DNA of 64,000 bases from Myxococcus landrumus (GTDB lineage Bacteria; Myxococcota; Myxococcia; Myxococcales; Myxococcaceae), in contig NZ_CP071091.1 of the NCBI RefSeq assembly GCF_017301635.1, positions 897,001 through 961,000 of the forward strand, read 5' to 3'. The translations under genes were made by a program, and so were the position numbers. The notes under the pieces are model-generated. The model did no database searches and was not told where the DNA came from. It saw only the letters and a program-made list of their open reading frames with translations. Of this stretch, positions 1 through 9,030 are shown in pieces (the stretch's first letter is position 1; each line of letters opens with the position of its first letter).

Positions 1-639
1 GACGTGCTGAAGGGCGACGTCGCGCAGGTGCGCACCCAGTTGCGCTGGGATGACACGCGCTTCGCGGTGACGGCCGAGGCGCTGCGGCTGTCGCCCGTGC
101 TGTCCGCGGATTCCATCTGGTACTACTTCGCGTGGGCGCCTCGGGACGAAGCGCGGCTGCGCGTGGATGTGTTCACTCCGGGCCCGCTGCGCTTCTACGT
201 GCAGGGCCTGGGGAGCAAGTACAACGAGAACGTTAATCCGGACCTGGCCCTCGCGGCCTACGTCGACGCGGAGGGCGCGCCGGAGTCCACCAGCGTCGGA
301 GGCTCGGCGGGAACGGCGTGGCGCTCGGGGTCGTTCCGGTCGGCGTTGGATGTGACGTACCGGACGGGCTACGGCGGGGACCAACTCTGGGCGGACCTCA
401 CCGGGGGCTACAGCTTCGACCGGGAGCGCATCACGCTGGACGCGCGAGTGTCCTTCGCGCGCATCTTCGACAGCTTCAACGCGCGGCTGGGCGGCAACTT
501 CTATGGCGCCCAGGTCTGGGCCAGCCGTGCGCTGACTCGCGCGGCCCGGCTCTCGCTGGTGGTGGAGCAGAACGTCAACCCCTTCTCTGATTCGGACACG
601 AAGGGCTTTCTCCTCTTCGACCTGAAGGCGAGCTTGTAG
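1..639 (+). CDS. Outer-membrane beta-barrel protein, C-terminal part (5' end outside window)
   Basis: The reading frame is open from the first base and ends at TAG 637-639, so only about the last 212 residues are seen and the start lies upstream. The protein is a succession of short alternating polar/hydrophobic stretches rich in Tyr, Phe and Trp, separated by Gly/Asp/Asn turns (for example SIWYYFAWAP and RFYVQGLGSKYNE), and ends in FLLFDLKASL. This is the look of an outer-membrane beta-barrel. The next gene, a multihaem cytochrome, begins at the very next base, so the two are almost certainly co-transcribed and may work together, as barrel and cytochrome do in porin-cytochrome conduits. The family is not recognised by sequence; the barrel call is from residue pattern and context. 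Confidence 0.6.
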   Translation, partial: DVLKGDVAQVRTQLRWDDTRFAVTAEALRLSPVLSADSIWYYFAWAPRDEARLRVDVFTPGPLRFYVQGLGSKYNENVNPDLALAAYVDAEGAPESTSVGGSAGTAWRSGSFRSALDVTYRTGYGGDQLWADLTGGYSFDRERITLDARVSFARIFDSFNARLGGNFYGAQVWASRALTRAARLSLVVEQNVNPFSDSDTKGFLLFDLKASL

Positions 640-1824
640 ATGCTTCACCGCCAGAACCGACACGTCCTGCTCGCCCTGGCCGCGCTCGCCACGCTGGTGG
701 GCGCGGGTGTTGCCTGGGCCGCCACGGCCCGCGAGCGCAGCCTCGCCGTCTACCCGCCTCAGCATGTGCCGCTGCGCTTCGACCATGCCCAGCACCTGGA
801 GGCGGGGGCCGAGTGCGCGACGTGTCACGACGCGGCCCGCGCCAGCACGTCCCCCAAGGACCGCAACCTCCCCGGCCACGAGGAGTGCGGCACGTGCCAC
901 GACATCGAGGAGGGCCGGAAGGGCAAGCCCACGGCCCCGCCGTCGAGCTGCAACACCTGTCACCCCGGCTTCGACGCCACGGTGCGCAAGGAGCCCGCGA
1001 AGCTGTCGATGCCCGCGGCGAACCTGCACTTCAGCCACCAGCAGCACGTGGAGAAGAAGGTGGAGTGCTCGGTGTGCCACGGCGAGATGAAGGACGTGAA
1101 GCTCGCCACGCGCAACCAGCTGCCGAAGATGTCCACGTGCTTCAAGTGCCACGATGGCAGCGCGGCCTCCAACACGTGCGCGACGTGCCATCCCTCGGAG
1201 CCCTCGGGACGGCTGCGGCTGGCCTTTGATTCGGGGCTGTTGCGGCCCATGCAGGGCAACCCGCTGGGCATGGACCACGGGCCGCGCTTCGAGTTCAACC
1301 ATGGCAGCCGCGCGTCGACGGACCGGATGACGTGTCTGCAGTGCCACAGCGAGACCTCCTGCCAGACGTGCCACGACGGCATGCAGAAGCCGCTGTCCAT
1401 CCACCCGAACGACTACATCACGCTGCACCCGGTGCAGGCGCGGACGAACTCTCCGCGCTGCGAGAGCTGCCACCGCGCGCAGTCCTTCTGCGTCGCGTGC
1501 CACGAGCGGTCCGGGGTGGGGATGGACGCGGACAAGTCGCTGCGCTCCCGCAACGTGAAGGTCCACCCGGACTACCGCTCGTGGGTGGAGTTGCCCGGGC
1601 CTCAGCACCACGGCATCGCGGCCTCACGTGACTTGACGAGCTGCATCTCCTGCCACCGCGAGGAGTCCTGCATGAGCTGCCACTCCGAGCTGTCCTCGCG
1701 GCGTCAAATCAATCCGCATCCCGCGGGCTTCGCGCAGTCGTGCAAGAAGCTGGCGTCGGCGAATGACCGTGCCTGCCTCAAGTGCCACTCCACGGAGAGC
1801 CTGGCGCAGAAGGGGTGCCGGTGA
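640..1824 (+). CDS. Multihaem c-type cytochrome, 13 CXXCH motifs
   Basis: A 394-residue exported protein. Residues about 8-28 form a hydrophobic signal peptide ending near AWA. I count 13 CXXCH haem-binding motifs (CATCH, CGTCH, CNTCH, CSVCH, CFKCH, CATCH, CLQCH, CQTCH, CESCH, CVACH, CISCH, CMSCH, CLKCH) with many additional His residues that could be distal ligands (FDHAQH, HFSHQQH, QHH). Spacing resembles tandem cytochrome c7/c3-type modules. It should be matured in the periplasm and carry electrons. It starts immediately after the beta-barrel gene's stop codon and its own TGA overlaps the ATG of the following lipoprotein, so the three form a tight operon. A role in trans-envelope electron transfer is inferred; the redox partner is unknown. 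Confidence 0.9.
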   Translation: MLHRQNRHVLLALAALATLVGAGVAWAATARERSLAVYPPQHVPLRFDHAQHLEAGAECATCHDAARASTSPKDRNLPGHEECGTCHDIEEGRKGKPTAPPSSCNTCHPGFDATVRKEPAKLSMPAANLHFSHQQHVEKKVECSVCHGEMKDVKLATRNQLPKMSTCFKCHDGSAASNTCATCHPSEPSGRLRLAFDSGLLRPMQGNPLGMDHGPRFEFNHGSRASTDRMTCLQCHSETSCQTCHDGMQKPLSIHPNDYITLHPVQARTNSPRCESCHRAQSFCVACHERSGVGMDADKSLRSRNVKVHPDYRSWVELPGPQHHGIAASRDLTSCISCHREESCMSCHSELSSRRQINPHPAGFAQSCKKLASANDRACLKCHSTESLAQKGCR

Positions 1825-2276
1825 TGCGTGCCTCAGGACTGTTGGGGCTCGCGGCGCTCGCCGTGACGTGTCTCTCTGCCTGCCTGGAGCCAGGAGATCC
1901 CATCTACCCCGAGCGCGACTCGGTGCGGCCCAGGGTTGTGTCCACCGAGCCCGGCTCGGGCGAAGTCCTCGCCGCGGGCGCACCCATGCGCATCACGTTC
2001 TCCGAGGCGATGGATGTGCGGAGCCTTCGCCCGGGCATCGCCGTGTTCACGGGGCGCGATGAAGTGCCACTGACGCTGACCGCGCCAGAGGTGCCCGAGC
2101 TGGACGCGAACGTGGAGCGAGGCGATGTCCCTTACATCGTGGAGGCCGTGGCCTCGGAGGGCTCGCCGCTGTTGCCCGACACGCAGTACACGCTGGTGCT
2201 GCGCGACGTGCTCACGGACTTCGAGGGCAACCCGCTGGGCAGCGAAGTCCGGGTCGTCTTCCGCACGGCCCGGTGA
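1824..2276 (+). CDS. Lipoprotein with bacterial Ig-like (Big_5/SbsA-type) domain
   Basis: A 150-residue protein whose ATG overlaps the cytochrome stop by one base (TGATG). The first 20 residues form a lipoprotein signal with lipobox LSAC (Cys20). The rest reads as a Big_5-type Ig-like domain: PRVVSTEPGSGEV followed by ITFSEAMDVRSL, ending with YTLVLRDVLTDFEGNPLG and an FRTAR terminus, the usual pattern of that fold. It is probably an anchored envelope accessory of the preceding barrel and cytochrome. A short inverted repeat (2276-2282 with 2301-2307) lies between it and the convergent gene downstream. An upstream in-frame ATG at 1782 would lack a signal sequence and overlap the cytochrome gene by 43 bases, so 1824 is preferred. 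Confidence 0.75.
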   Translation: MRASGLLGLAALAVTCLSACLEPGDPIYPERDSVRPRVVSTEPGSGEVLAAGAPMRITFSEAMDVRSLRPGIAVFTGRDEVPLTLTAPEVPELDANVERGDVPYIVEAVASEGSPLLPDTQYTLVLRDVLTDFEGNPLGSEVRVVFRTAR

Positions 2277-2305
2277 GCCGCCGCGAGCCGCGCTGAGGAC
2301 GGCGG

Positions 2306-2803
2306 CTACATCCGGGTGAAGTGGAAGTCCTGCGCCACGGGCTTGCCGTCCTTCTCGCCTTCGATGCGCGCGCTGAGGTGCGTGGGGGAGAGGCGCTCGT
2401 AGCGGATGTGCTTGGGGTGCTCGTTCTGGAGGTTCTCGAACAGCACGCCACTGCTGTTGCAGCGCACCAGCTTGAAGTCGGTGCCAGGGCGGCCCATGGG
2501 CTGGGCGACGTAGTAGAGCCCGTCCGCGCGCGCCTCGATGCGCATGTACTCGTAGAACACCGTCTTCCCCCGGACGACGGCGCGGCTCACGCCCAGCAGC
2601 GTTCCGCCATCCGCGTGCGTCCAGTGCTCCTCGAGCGTGTTGGGGGCTGTGGCCTGAAGCCAGCTCCCTGAGAGCCAGCCAAGGTCATGGATGGAGTCGC
2701 CGCAGGTGTGCGAGGGCGTCTCGCGCTCGGGCGGACCGGACTTGCAGGCGAGGAAGGGGGCGCCACACAGCGCGAGGGCGGCCAGATGGGAGCGGGTGAG
2801 CAT
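2306..2803 (-). CDS. DUF6265-type lipoprotein
   Basis: A 165-residue predicted lipoprotein: a short hydrophobic signal with lipobox FLAC is followed by a Lys/Pro linker. The body carries the pattern LGWLSGSWLQ, EEHWT, GTLLGVSRAV, FYEYMRIEARADGLYY and FENLQNEHPKHIRY, which I recognise as the DUF6265 family, often described as calycin-like; its function is unknown. ATG at 2803 is chosen over the in-frame ATG at 2818 because a GGGAGG ribosome-binding site sits 7 bases before 2803 and overlaps the upper ATG. The gene is convergent with the cytochrome operon and downstream, on the same strand, of plsB's promoter-distal region but separated from it by being 3' of plsB. Confidence 0.75.
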   Translation of the reverse strand: MLTRSHLAALALCGAPFLACKSGPPERETPSHTCGDSIHDLGWLSGSWLQATAPNTLEEHWTHADGGTLLGVSRAVVRGKTVFYEYMRIEARADGLYYVAQPMGRPGTDFKLVRCNSSGVLFENLQNEHPKHIRYERLSPTHLSARIEGEKDGKPVAQDFHFTRM

Positions 2804-2875
2804 GTCCCATCCTCCCATGTCGCTCCGACGGGCCGCACCGTCGTTGGCGCGGCCCGTCGTTTCCAGCGTGCTTGC

Positions 2876-5428
2876 CTATCGCTGGAGGTACTCGCGGATG
2901 CTGTCGGTGAGATTCCCCCGCGCAGCCGCGTCCGTGGCCTGAGGACCCAGCTTGAGCTTCTTGTCCTCTTCGACGAGGAACTTCTGGTCCAACAGGTACG
3001 TCACCGCGTTCTCCAGCGTCACCTTGGCGAGCGACTCGGCGGCGGTGATGCGTCCGGCGTGGTACTCCGCGCGGCCCGTCTCGAGCGACAGCCGGATGAA
3101 GGCCTTGCGGTCCTCGGCGGTCCCCGCGGCCACGTCGTTGAGCGTCATCGCGGCGAGCAGGTACGACTCGAGATAGTCGCGCAGCAGGTCGGCCAGGAAC
3201 TCGAGGTCCGGCTGCGCATGGGGCTCGGGCGCGACGCGGAGCATGTCGCCCTCGTGCAGCACCAGGCCCATGCGAACCAGCCGCTCCACCGTCTCCGCGA
3301 AGATGGTGTCGAAGGTGGTGTTCACCCGGTAGATGAACTCCACCTTGAACAGGCGGGAGAGGAACAGGGCGCGGGCCTTCACGGCGTCGTAGGACGCGGA
3401 GGTGCCGGCGGCCAGCATGGCGTTGGCCACGAGGCTGCGCGCGGCCACCAGGTTCATCAGCGTGTTCTTGTAGAAGGACATCTCCGGGCGGCGGACATCC
3501 TCCACCTGGTAGATGACGTCGCCCCGAGCCTCCTGCGTCCGCACCATCTCGTCGCCGATGAAGGTGCGCATCGCGTCCTGGATGGGGCCCATCGTCTCGG
3601 GGTTGCTGGGGGCATTGCCCAGCTCGCGCGACTGGGGCGCGCCATCCTCCTGCGCGATGCGGCGCAGGATGCTGATGCGGTCCGCCATCTCCCGCTGGGT
3701 CAGGCCCCTGCGACGGTGCGCGAGCAGGGTGGTGCTCACCAGCGCATGCGGCGTCACGGTGGACACCTTGCTGATGCCGTACATGACGCGGTTGCCGAGC
3801 GCGCGCACCAGGCCCTTCTTCTGCTCATCCGTGAGGTCCTCCTCCGGATTGAGGCCGCGCTCCTTCATGAACTCGCGGAGGGAGATGGGCTCATCGAAGC
3901 CCAGGTGGATGCGGCCGTAGCGGGCCGCGAGCACCTTGGGCGTGCTCAAGAGGGCCTTGAGGTCCTCGGGCTTCTTCTCTCCGCCGGCCAGCTCCTTCGA
4001 GTAGCTGCCCGACTCGACGACCTTCTCGTAGTCGATGGCGACGGGCACGAAGTACAGGTCATCGCGCGCGCCCTCGAGCACGGACTCCACCTGCCAGGTG
4101 AACATGCCCAGCTTGGGCAGCAGCAGCTTGCCGGTGCGCGAGCGGCCACCCTCGGGGAAGAACTCCTGGTTGATGCCGTCGTGCACCAGCTTGCGCACGT
4201 AGGCCTTGAACGCGGCGGCGTAGACCTTGTCGCCCTTGAAGGAGCGGCGCAGGAAGAACGCGCCACAGCGGCGGAAGATGCTGCCCAGGGGCCAGAAGGA
4301 GAGGTTGGCACCCGCGGCGACCAGCGGCACCGCGTAGCCGCGATTCCACAGCACCCAGCTCATCACCAGGTAGTCGACGTGGCTCTTGTGGCTGGGGCAC
4401 AGGACGATGGGCGCCCGCGCCGCGGCCTTGAGCGCGCGGTGCAGTCCCGCCTCGTCGATGTGCATACCGTCGTAGATGCGATTGAACACCCACTCCAGCA
4501 CGGGAGAGACGAAGGCCAGCGTCGTCGGGCTGGGCTTCGCGGCGATGGCCTCCAGGTTGCGGCGAGCCTCGCGCAGCACGCTCTCCGGCTTGCGGTGGGC
4601 CTCGGCGGCCTGCTCATCCACGACCTTGCGAAGCTGCCGGTCGCGAAGGGTCTCGTCGATGAACCGCTCGGGCGGCTTGGCCGGAGGACCGAACACCGCG
4701 CGAGTCTCCCGCGCCAGGTGCACGTGCAGGGTGCTGCGGACCTTGCGGGCCAGCACCTCGATGGAGTCCTTCGGATTCTGCTCGGCGAAGGCCCGCAGGT
4801 CGATGGGCTCTCCGACGCGGAACTGGGCCCGCTTGTAGTTGCGGAAGAACGCCACCATCGAGTGGAGGAAGCCGGGCGCCTCGGGGCTGCCGAACAGCAC
4901 GTCGACCCAGTTGGGCTTGAGCCGCGCGCTGCGCTTCTCCCAGACGAACAACTCCGGCACCAGGTACACGGGCCGGTCCGACTTGCGAGCCATCTCCACG
5001 AGGGCGGGGAAGGGGTCCTCGTGCGTCTCCTTTCCAGAGGCGTGCAGCAGGGCGGTGCGGCGCAGGAAGACCAGCGCGCTGCCGCCCTGCTGTTGGGCGT
5101 ACTCGAAGCGCTCCTGGAAGGGCCCGGACTGCTTCGTCTGCCGCCAGGGCCGAGTGAACCAGGGGCGCACGTTCGCCACGGCTCGAATGGGGGGCAGCGC
5201 CCGCCGCACCATCGCCCACGTCAGATAGAGGAAGTTCACCCACGCCGTGGAGCGCATGACATGCACCACGAACCCCTTGGCGTGCAGGTTGCGCAGCTCG
5301 TCCTCGGCCTCGGGTGGAAAGTGGACGCTCTCGAGGTAGCGCGCACCCAAGGCTCGGCCCATCGGGCCGAACTCGGCCTTCAGCAAGGACCCACTCTGAC
5401 TTGCGGAATGCGACAACGCGGTTTCCAA
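2876..5428 (-). CDS. plsB: Glycerol-3-phosphate acyltransferase, PlsB-type
   Basis: An 850-residue enzyme of PlsB size (E. coli PlsB is about 807). It transfers an acyl group to sn-glycerol-3-phosphate in the first step of phospholipid synthesis at the inner membrane. Motif I appears as SHKSHVDYL (the H-x4-D catalytic pair, near residue 343), motif III as FFPEGGRSRTGK near residue 420, and motif IV as FVPVAIDYEKV. The N-terminal part holds hydrophobic stretches (WVNFLYLTWAMV) as in PlsB. It begins 14 bases after argS on the same strand, so argS-plsB is a likely operon. A second, short PlsC-like acyltransferase lies at 36062-36850. The long opposite-strand frame over this gene is a GC-bias shadow. 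Confidence 0.9.
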   Translation of the reverse strand: METALSHSASQSGSLLKAEFGPMGRALGARYLESVHFPPEAEDELRNLHAKGFVVHVMRSTAWVNFLYLTWAMVRRALPPIRAVANVRPWFTRPWRQTKQSGPFQERFEYAQQQGGSALVFLRRTALLHASGKETHEDPFPALVEMARKSDRPVYLVPELFVWEKRSARLKPNWVDVLFGSPEAPGFLHSMVAFFRNYKRAQFRVGEPIDLRAFAEQNPKDSIEVLARKVRSTLHVHLARETRAVFGPPAKPPERFIDETLRDRQLRKVVDEQAAEAHRKPESVLREARRNLEAIAAKPSPTTLAFVSPVLEWVFNRIYDGMHIDEAGLHRALKAAARAPIVLCPSHKSHVDYLVMSWVLWNRGYAVPLVAAGANLSFWPLGSIFRRCGAFFLRRSFKGDKVYAAAFKAYVRKLVHDGINQEFFPEGGRSRTGKLLLPKLGMFTWQVESVLEGARDDLYFVPVAIDYEKVVESGSYSKELAGGEKKPEDLKALLSTPKVLAARYGRIHLGFDEPISLREFMKERGLNPEEDLTDEQKKGLVRALGNRVMYGISKVSTVTPHALVSTTLLAHRRRGLTQREMADRISILRRIAQEDGAPQSRELGNAPSNPETMGPIQDAMRTFIGDEMVRTQEARGDVIYQVEDVRRPEMSFYKNTLMNLVAARSLVANAMLAAGTSASYDAVKARALFLSRLFKVEFIYRVNTTFDTIFAETVERLVRMGLVLHEGDMLRVAPEPHAQPDLEFLADLLRDYLESYLLAAMTLNDVAAGTAEDRKAFIRLSLETGRAEYHAGRITAAESLAKVTLENAVTYLLDQKFLVEEDKKLKLGPQATDAAARGNLTDSIREYLQR

Positions 5429-5442
5429 ACCAGCCCCCGGGG

Positions 5443-7161
5443 CTACATGTTCTCGGGCGTCGGAATGCCCAACAGCGTCAGCCCCGCCGCGAGAGTAACC
5501 CGGGCCGCGTCCGCAAGGGCGAGTCGTGCAGAACGCAGCGCGTCATCATCGACGAGGATTCGCTTGTCGCGCTCCTGGTTTCCAAGCGTGTAGTAGCGGC
5601 TGAGCGCGGCGGCTACGTCGAGCAGCAATCGGGCCACGAGGCTGGGCTCGTACTGGTCGGCCGCTTCGCGGACCACCTCCGGCAGGCGCATGATTTCGCG
5701 GACCAGGGCCTGCTCCTCGGGGAGCGTCAGCAGGCTCGCGTCGTAGCTCGCGGGCGCGCCGTTGCCCTTGCGCAGCACGGTCGCCACGCGTGCGTGGGCG
5801 TACTGGAGATAGGGGCCGGTGTGGCCCTCGAAGCTGAGCACCTCGTCCCAGTCGAAGTTGTAGTCGCTGGCGCGCTTGTGCTTGAGGTCGCCGAAGGCGA
5901 TGGCGCCCAGGCCAATCTGCTCGGCGAGCTTGTCCGGGTCCTCCGTCATGAGGCGGCCAGCCTCCATGTTCTCCTTCACCTTGGCGGAGACGCGGTCCTT
6001 GGCCTCGTCGAGCACGTCGTTGAGCTGGACCACCTGGCCCTTGCGCGTGCTCATGCCGTGGATGCGGCCGAAGGCCACGTGGATGCAGCGGTCCGCCCAC
6101 GGCTGACCCATCTCCGTCAGCGTGCGGAAGAGCTGGCGGAAGTGCAGCGCCTGGTCCTGCGCGACGACGTAGAGCGACTTGTCGAAGTGGAAGCGCTCGT
6201 AGCGGTCCTCGGCGGCGGCCAGGTCGCGCGTGGCGTAGAGCGTGCTGCCGTCGTTCTTCTTGAGGAGGACGGGGGGCTCGTTCTCCGCGTAGGGCATGTC
6301 GACGATGAGCGCGCCCTGGGACTCCTTCACGCCGGGCTTCTTGGCGATCTGCTCGATGACCGCGTCCATCTTCCCCTGGTAGCGGCTCTCTCCCTCGATG
6401 TGCTCGAACTCGATGCCCATCCGCTCGTAGATGACCTTGAAGCCGCGGATGCTCGTCTCGCGGAACTGGTTCCACAGCTTGAGGGCCTCGGCGTCGCCGG
6501 CCTCCATGCGGCGGAAGAAGTCGCGGGCCTTCTCATCGAACTCGGGCTCCGCCTTCGCGCGGGCGTTGGCCTTGACGTAGACCTCCACCAGGTGGCCCAT
6601 GTCCTCGATGCGCGCCGGGTCGCCGTACTCCTGGAAGCCCACCGCGACGAGGCCGAACTGCTTGCCCCAGTCGCCCAGGTAGTTGATGCCCTCCACCCGC
6701 CAGCCGAGCGCGCGATAGATGTTCGCGATGCAGTGGCCCAGGAACGTGGTGCGGATGTGGTGGAAGCCGATGGGCTTGGCGATGTTGGGCGACGAGTAGT
6801 CGATGGTGACCGTCTTGCCCTTGCCCACCTCCGAATCACCGCCGTAGCGAGGCCCCGCGGCGCGCGCGGTGTCGAGCACCTCGGCGGTGAAGGGCATGGC
6901 CGTGAAGCGGGCATTCACGTAGGGGCCCACCGCCTTGATTTCGAGCCCTGGCACGCTGAGCGTCTGGGCAAGCCCGGCGGCGATGGCGGGAGGCGCCTTC
7001 TTCTGGGCCTTGGCGAGAGGGAAGGTGGCGAAGCTCAGGTCGCCGTGCGTGGGCTCTGCGGGCTTGACCTGGGATTCGATGTCGGCGGCCGGCACGCCCA
7101 GGGCAGTGGCGAGGGCTTGTGCGAAGGCGGCGCGGTACTTGGAATAGACGGAAGAGCTCAT
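5443..7161 (-). CDS. argS: Arginyl-tRNA synthetase
   Basis: A 572-residue class Ia aminoacyl-tRNA synthetase that charges tRNA-Arg. The HIGH-equivalent motif is seen in SPNIAKPIGFHHIRTT, preceded by the N-terminal Add1-like domain that recognises the tRNA D-loop. The C-terminal anticodon-binding domain shows FEGHTGPYLQYAHARV and the C-terminal run TLLGIPTPENM typical of ArgS. No KMSKS is evident, as in most ArgS; SMSTRKGQVV occupies that position. ATG 7161 is the natural start. plsB follows after 14 bases. Upstream is a hairpin that may end transcription from the sensor kinase gene. Confidence 0.95.
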   Translation of the reverse strand: MSSSVYSKYRAAFAQALATALGVPAADIESQVKPAEPTHGDLSFATFPLAKAQKKAPPAIAAGLAQTLSVPGLEIKAVGPYVNARFTAMPFTAEVLDTARAAGPRYGGDSEVGKGKTVTIDYSSPNIAKPIGFHHIRTTFLGHCIANIYRALGWRVEGINYLGDWGKQFGLVAVGFQEYGDPARIEDMGHLVEVYVKANARAKAEPEFDEKARDFFRRMEAGDAEALKLWNQFRETSIRGFKVIYERMGIEFEHIEGESRYQGKMDAVIEQIAKKPGVKESQGALIVDMPYAENEPPVLLKKNDGSTLYATRDLAAAEDRYERFHFDKSLYVVAQDQALHFRQLFRTLTEMGQPWADRCIHVAFGRIHGMSTRKGQVVQLNDVLDEAKDRVSAKVKENMEAGRLMTEDPDKLAEQIGLGAIAFGDLKHKRASDYNFDWDEVLSFEGHTGPYLQYAHARVATVLRKGNGAPASYDASLLTLPEEQALVREIMRLPEVVREAADQYEPSLVARLLLDVAAALSRYYTLGNQERDKRILVDDDALRSARLALADAARVTLAAGLTLLGIPTPENM

Positions 7162-7186
7162 GGGACCAGGCGGATACTAGCCAAGC

Positions 7187-7209
7187 AGAGGTGGCGTGCG
7201 GCCACCTCT
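7187..7209 (-). terminator. Hairpin after hybrid kinase gene
   Basis: A perfect 9-bp inverted repeat (AGAGGTGGC with GCCACCTCT, 5-base loop) lies 28 bases after the stop codon of the minus-strand sensor kinase and before argS. There is only a weak U-rich tail, so termination efficiency is uncertain. Confidence 0.5.
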
Positions 7210-7237
7210 TGTTCGTTCCGCGGTCCATTCCGTCCCG

Positions 7238-8929
7238 CTAGGGGACGGCTGGGGCTCGTCGGCTGGGCCGCACCACCGCCGCCACCGTGTCCAGGAGCTT
7301 GGGCAACTGGAGTGGCTTCTCGAAGAAGCCGTCGATGCGCTCCAGCCCCTGTCCGGACGTGAGCGAGGCCACCTCGCTGGCACCCGAGATGATGTACACG
7401 ACGATGTCCGCCAGCGACTCGGAGCCACGGATGAAGCGGAGCACCGACTGGCCGTCCTCCTCGCTCAGCCTCAGGTCCAGCAGCACCATGGCCGGCCGGA
7501 TGTGAGACAGGATGGAGCGGGCCTCGGAGGCACCCGAGGTGGCCATCACCCGATAGCCCTCCTGCTCGAGCACCTGTTGCAGCACCTCGCGGCAGTCCGC
7601 GTCGTCCTCCACCAGGAGGATGCCGCCTGCCTTGGGGGCCGCCTGGTTCAGGTCCGGCGAGCTCACCGCCCCGGCGAACATGGGCAGCACCATCTGGAAC
7701 GTGCTCCCCTCGCCGAGCACGCTGTTGGCCTCCACCCGTCCCCCGTGCAGGGCGACAATCTTCCCGACGAGCGGAATCCCCAGCCCCGCGCCCGGAGGCC
7801 GAGGCACCCCCGGTTGTGCCCGGTAGAAGGCGTCGAACACGTGCTCGAGCGCCTCGGCGGACATGCCCGGGCCGCTGTCCTTCACCGTGAGCGTGGCGAG
7901 CCCGTCCTCGGTGGAGATGCTGACCTCCACGGTGTCATCGGGCTCGCTGTGGTGGATGCCGTTCTCGACGAGGTTGTGGACGGCCTCGGCGATGCGCTCG
8001 CGGTCTCCGCGGACGAAGACCTCGGGGCAGGGGGGAATCGTCACCCGCACCTTGCAGTGCTCGGCGACGACGCCCAGCGCGCGGACCACTTCCTCGGCCA
8101 CGGCCTTGAGGCCGAAGGGGCGCTGGTTGAGCTGCATCTTCCCGGACTGCAACCGGGACATGAGCAGCAGGTCATTCACCATGCGCAGCATGCGGTCGGA
8201 GTTCCGGTCGCAGATCTGCACCGCGCGGCGTTGGGAGTCCGTGAGGGAGCCCAGCTTCTCGCGACCCATCATCGCCAGGTACGACTTGATGGTGGTGAGC
8301 GGGTTCTTCAGGTCATGCGAGACGTTGCCGAGCAGCTCCTCGCGGTTCTGCTCCAGGCTCTTGAGGCCGGCGATGGCCGTCTGGAGGTCCTTGTTGCGGC
8401 GGGCGCTGTCATCGCGGAGCCGGGCGACCTCGTAGGCGGCGGAGAGCTGCGCGGCCAGCGACTGGAGCACCGGGTCGGAGACGGTGCGGCGCGCGCCGAG
8501 CACCACGAGGACACCCGTGACGCCGTGAGGGCTCTCCAGCGGCACCGCGAGGGTCTCCGAGTCGCGCAGCAGCTTCTTCTCGGAGAAGGCCCGGCCGACC
8601 ACCCCTTCGCCCGGGACGGCGGCGATGACGCGGCTGTCGTAGCGGCCCCGGACATGCTCGACGTGGAGCTGTTCCCGGGACGGGAAGTAGCGGGCCACGT
8701 AGCAGACCTTCGGCTTGAGCAGCGCGTGGAGGGTCTGCAGGTGGGCGCGAAGGGCTTCGGTGGGCCCCGCGTTGTCGGTGAGGTTGCGCGCCATCTCCAG
8801 GAGGGCGCGCGCAACGGTGTCGGCATCCGCCGGTGGGGCGGGCTTCACCGCTCGACGGGTGGACTTCTTCGAGGTGGTGGGGCGCAGCGGCACGACCTCT
8901 GCCAGGGCCCCTTTCTTCTTCGAGCGCAC
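7238..8929 (-). CDS. Hybrid sensor histidine kinase, GAF-HisKA-HATPase-receiver
   Basis: A 563-residue cytoplasmic two-component protein with no membrane segment. Residues about 40-170 form a GAF-like sensor domain. A HisKA helix follows, with the phospho-accepting His205 in NVSHDLKNPL. The ATPase shows N-box HNLVENGIHHS, G1 DSGPGMS and G2 GAGLGIPLVGK. A C-terminal receiver begins at GGILLVEDDADC, with acceptor Asp near residue 484 (VLLDLRLS) and conserved Lys near 536 (FFEKPL). There is no output domain, so phosphoryl groups probably pass to an unlinked partner or the receiver feeds back on the kinase. No response-regulator gene is adjacent. The N-terminus is Lys/Arg-rich. Confidence 0.88.
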   Translation of the reverse strand: MRSKKKGALAEVVPLRPTTSKKSTRRAVKPAPPADADTVARALLEMARNLTDNAGPTEALRAHLQTLHALLKPKVCYVARYFPSREQLHVEHVRGRYDSRVIAAVPGEGVVGRAFSEKKLLRDSETLAVPLESPHGVTGVLVVLGARRTVSDPVLQSLAAQLSAAYEVARLRDDSARRNKDLQTAIAGLKSLEQNREELLGNVSHDLKNPLTTIKSYLAMMGREKLGSLTDSQRRAVQICDRNSDRMLRMVNDLLLMSRLQSGKMQLNQRPFGLKAVAEEVVRALGVVAEHCKVRVTIPPCPEVFVRGDRERIAEAVHNLVENGIHHSEPDDTVEVSISTEDGLATLTVKDSGPGMSAEALEHVFDAFYRAQPGVPRPPGAGLGIPLVGKIVALHGGRVEANSVLGEGSTFQMVLPMFAGAVSSPDLNQAAPKAGGILLVEDDADCREVLQQVLEQEGYRVMATSGASEARSILSHIRPAMVLLDLRLSEEDGQSVLRFIRGSESLADIVVYIISGASEVASLTSGQGLERIDGFFEKPLQLPKLLDTVAAVVRPSRRAPAVP

Positions 8930-8966
8930 GGGCGAATCCTGCTTCAGGTTCCGAGCGCGAGGAAAC

Positions 8967-9019
8967 GGCCCTGGTGTGCAGGGCCATCCGGAGGACAGCG
9001 TCGTGTCGGCTGCCCGACA
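8967..9019 (-). terminator. Two hairpins after HEAT-repeat gene
   Basis: Two short perfect inverted repeats occupy the gap between the HEAT gene and the kinase gene: TGTCGG with CCGACA (9004-9019, tetraloop) and GGCCCTG with CAGGGCC (8967-8985). They lie just after the HEAT gene stop on the minus strand and could form a terminator. No clear U-tract is present. Confidence 0.4.
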
Positions 9020-9030
9020 GGTGGGGTTCC

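Noticed and set aside
2687..5593. A 968-codon open frame on the plus strand opposite plsB
   Set aside because: It is a shadow produced by high third-position GC. Its translation is rich in His, Arg, Gly and Leu without domains, while the minus strand has clear PlsB motifs.
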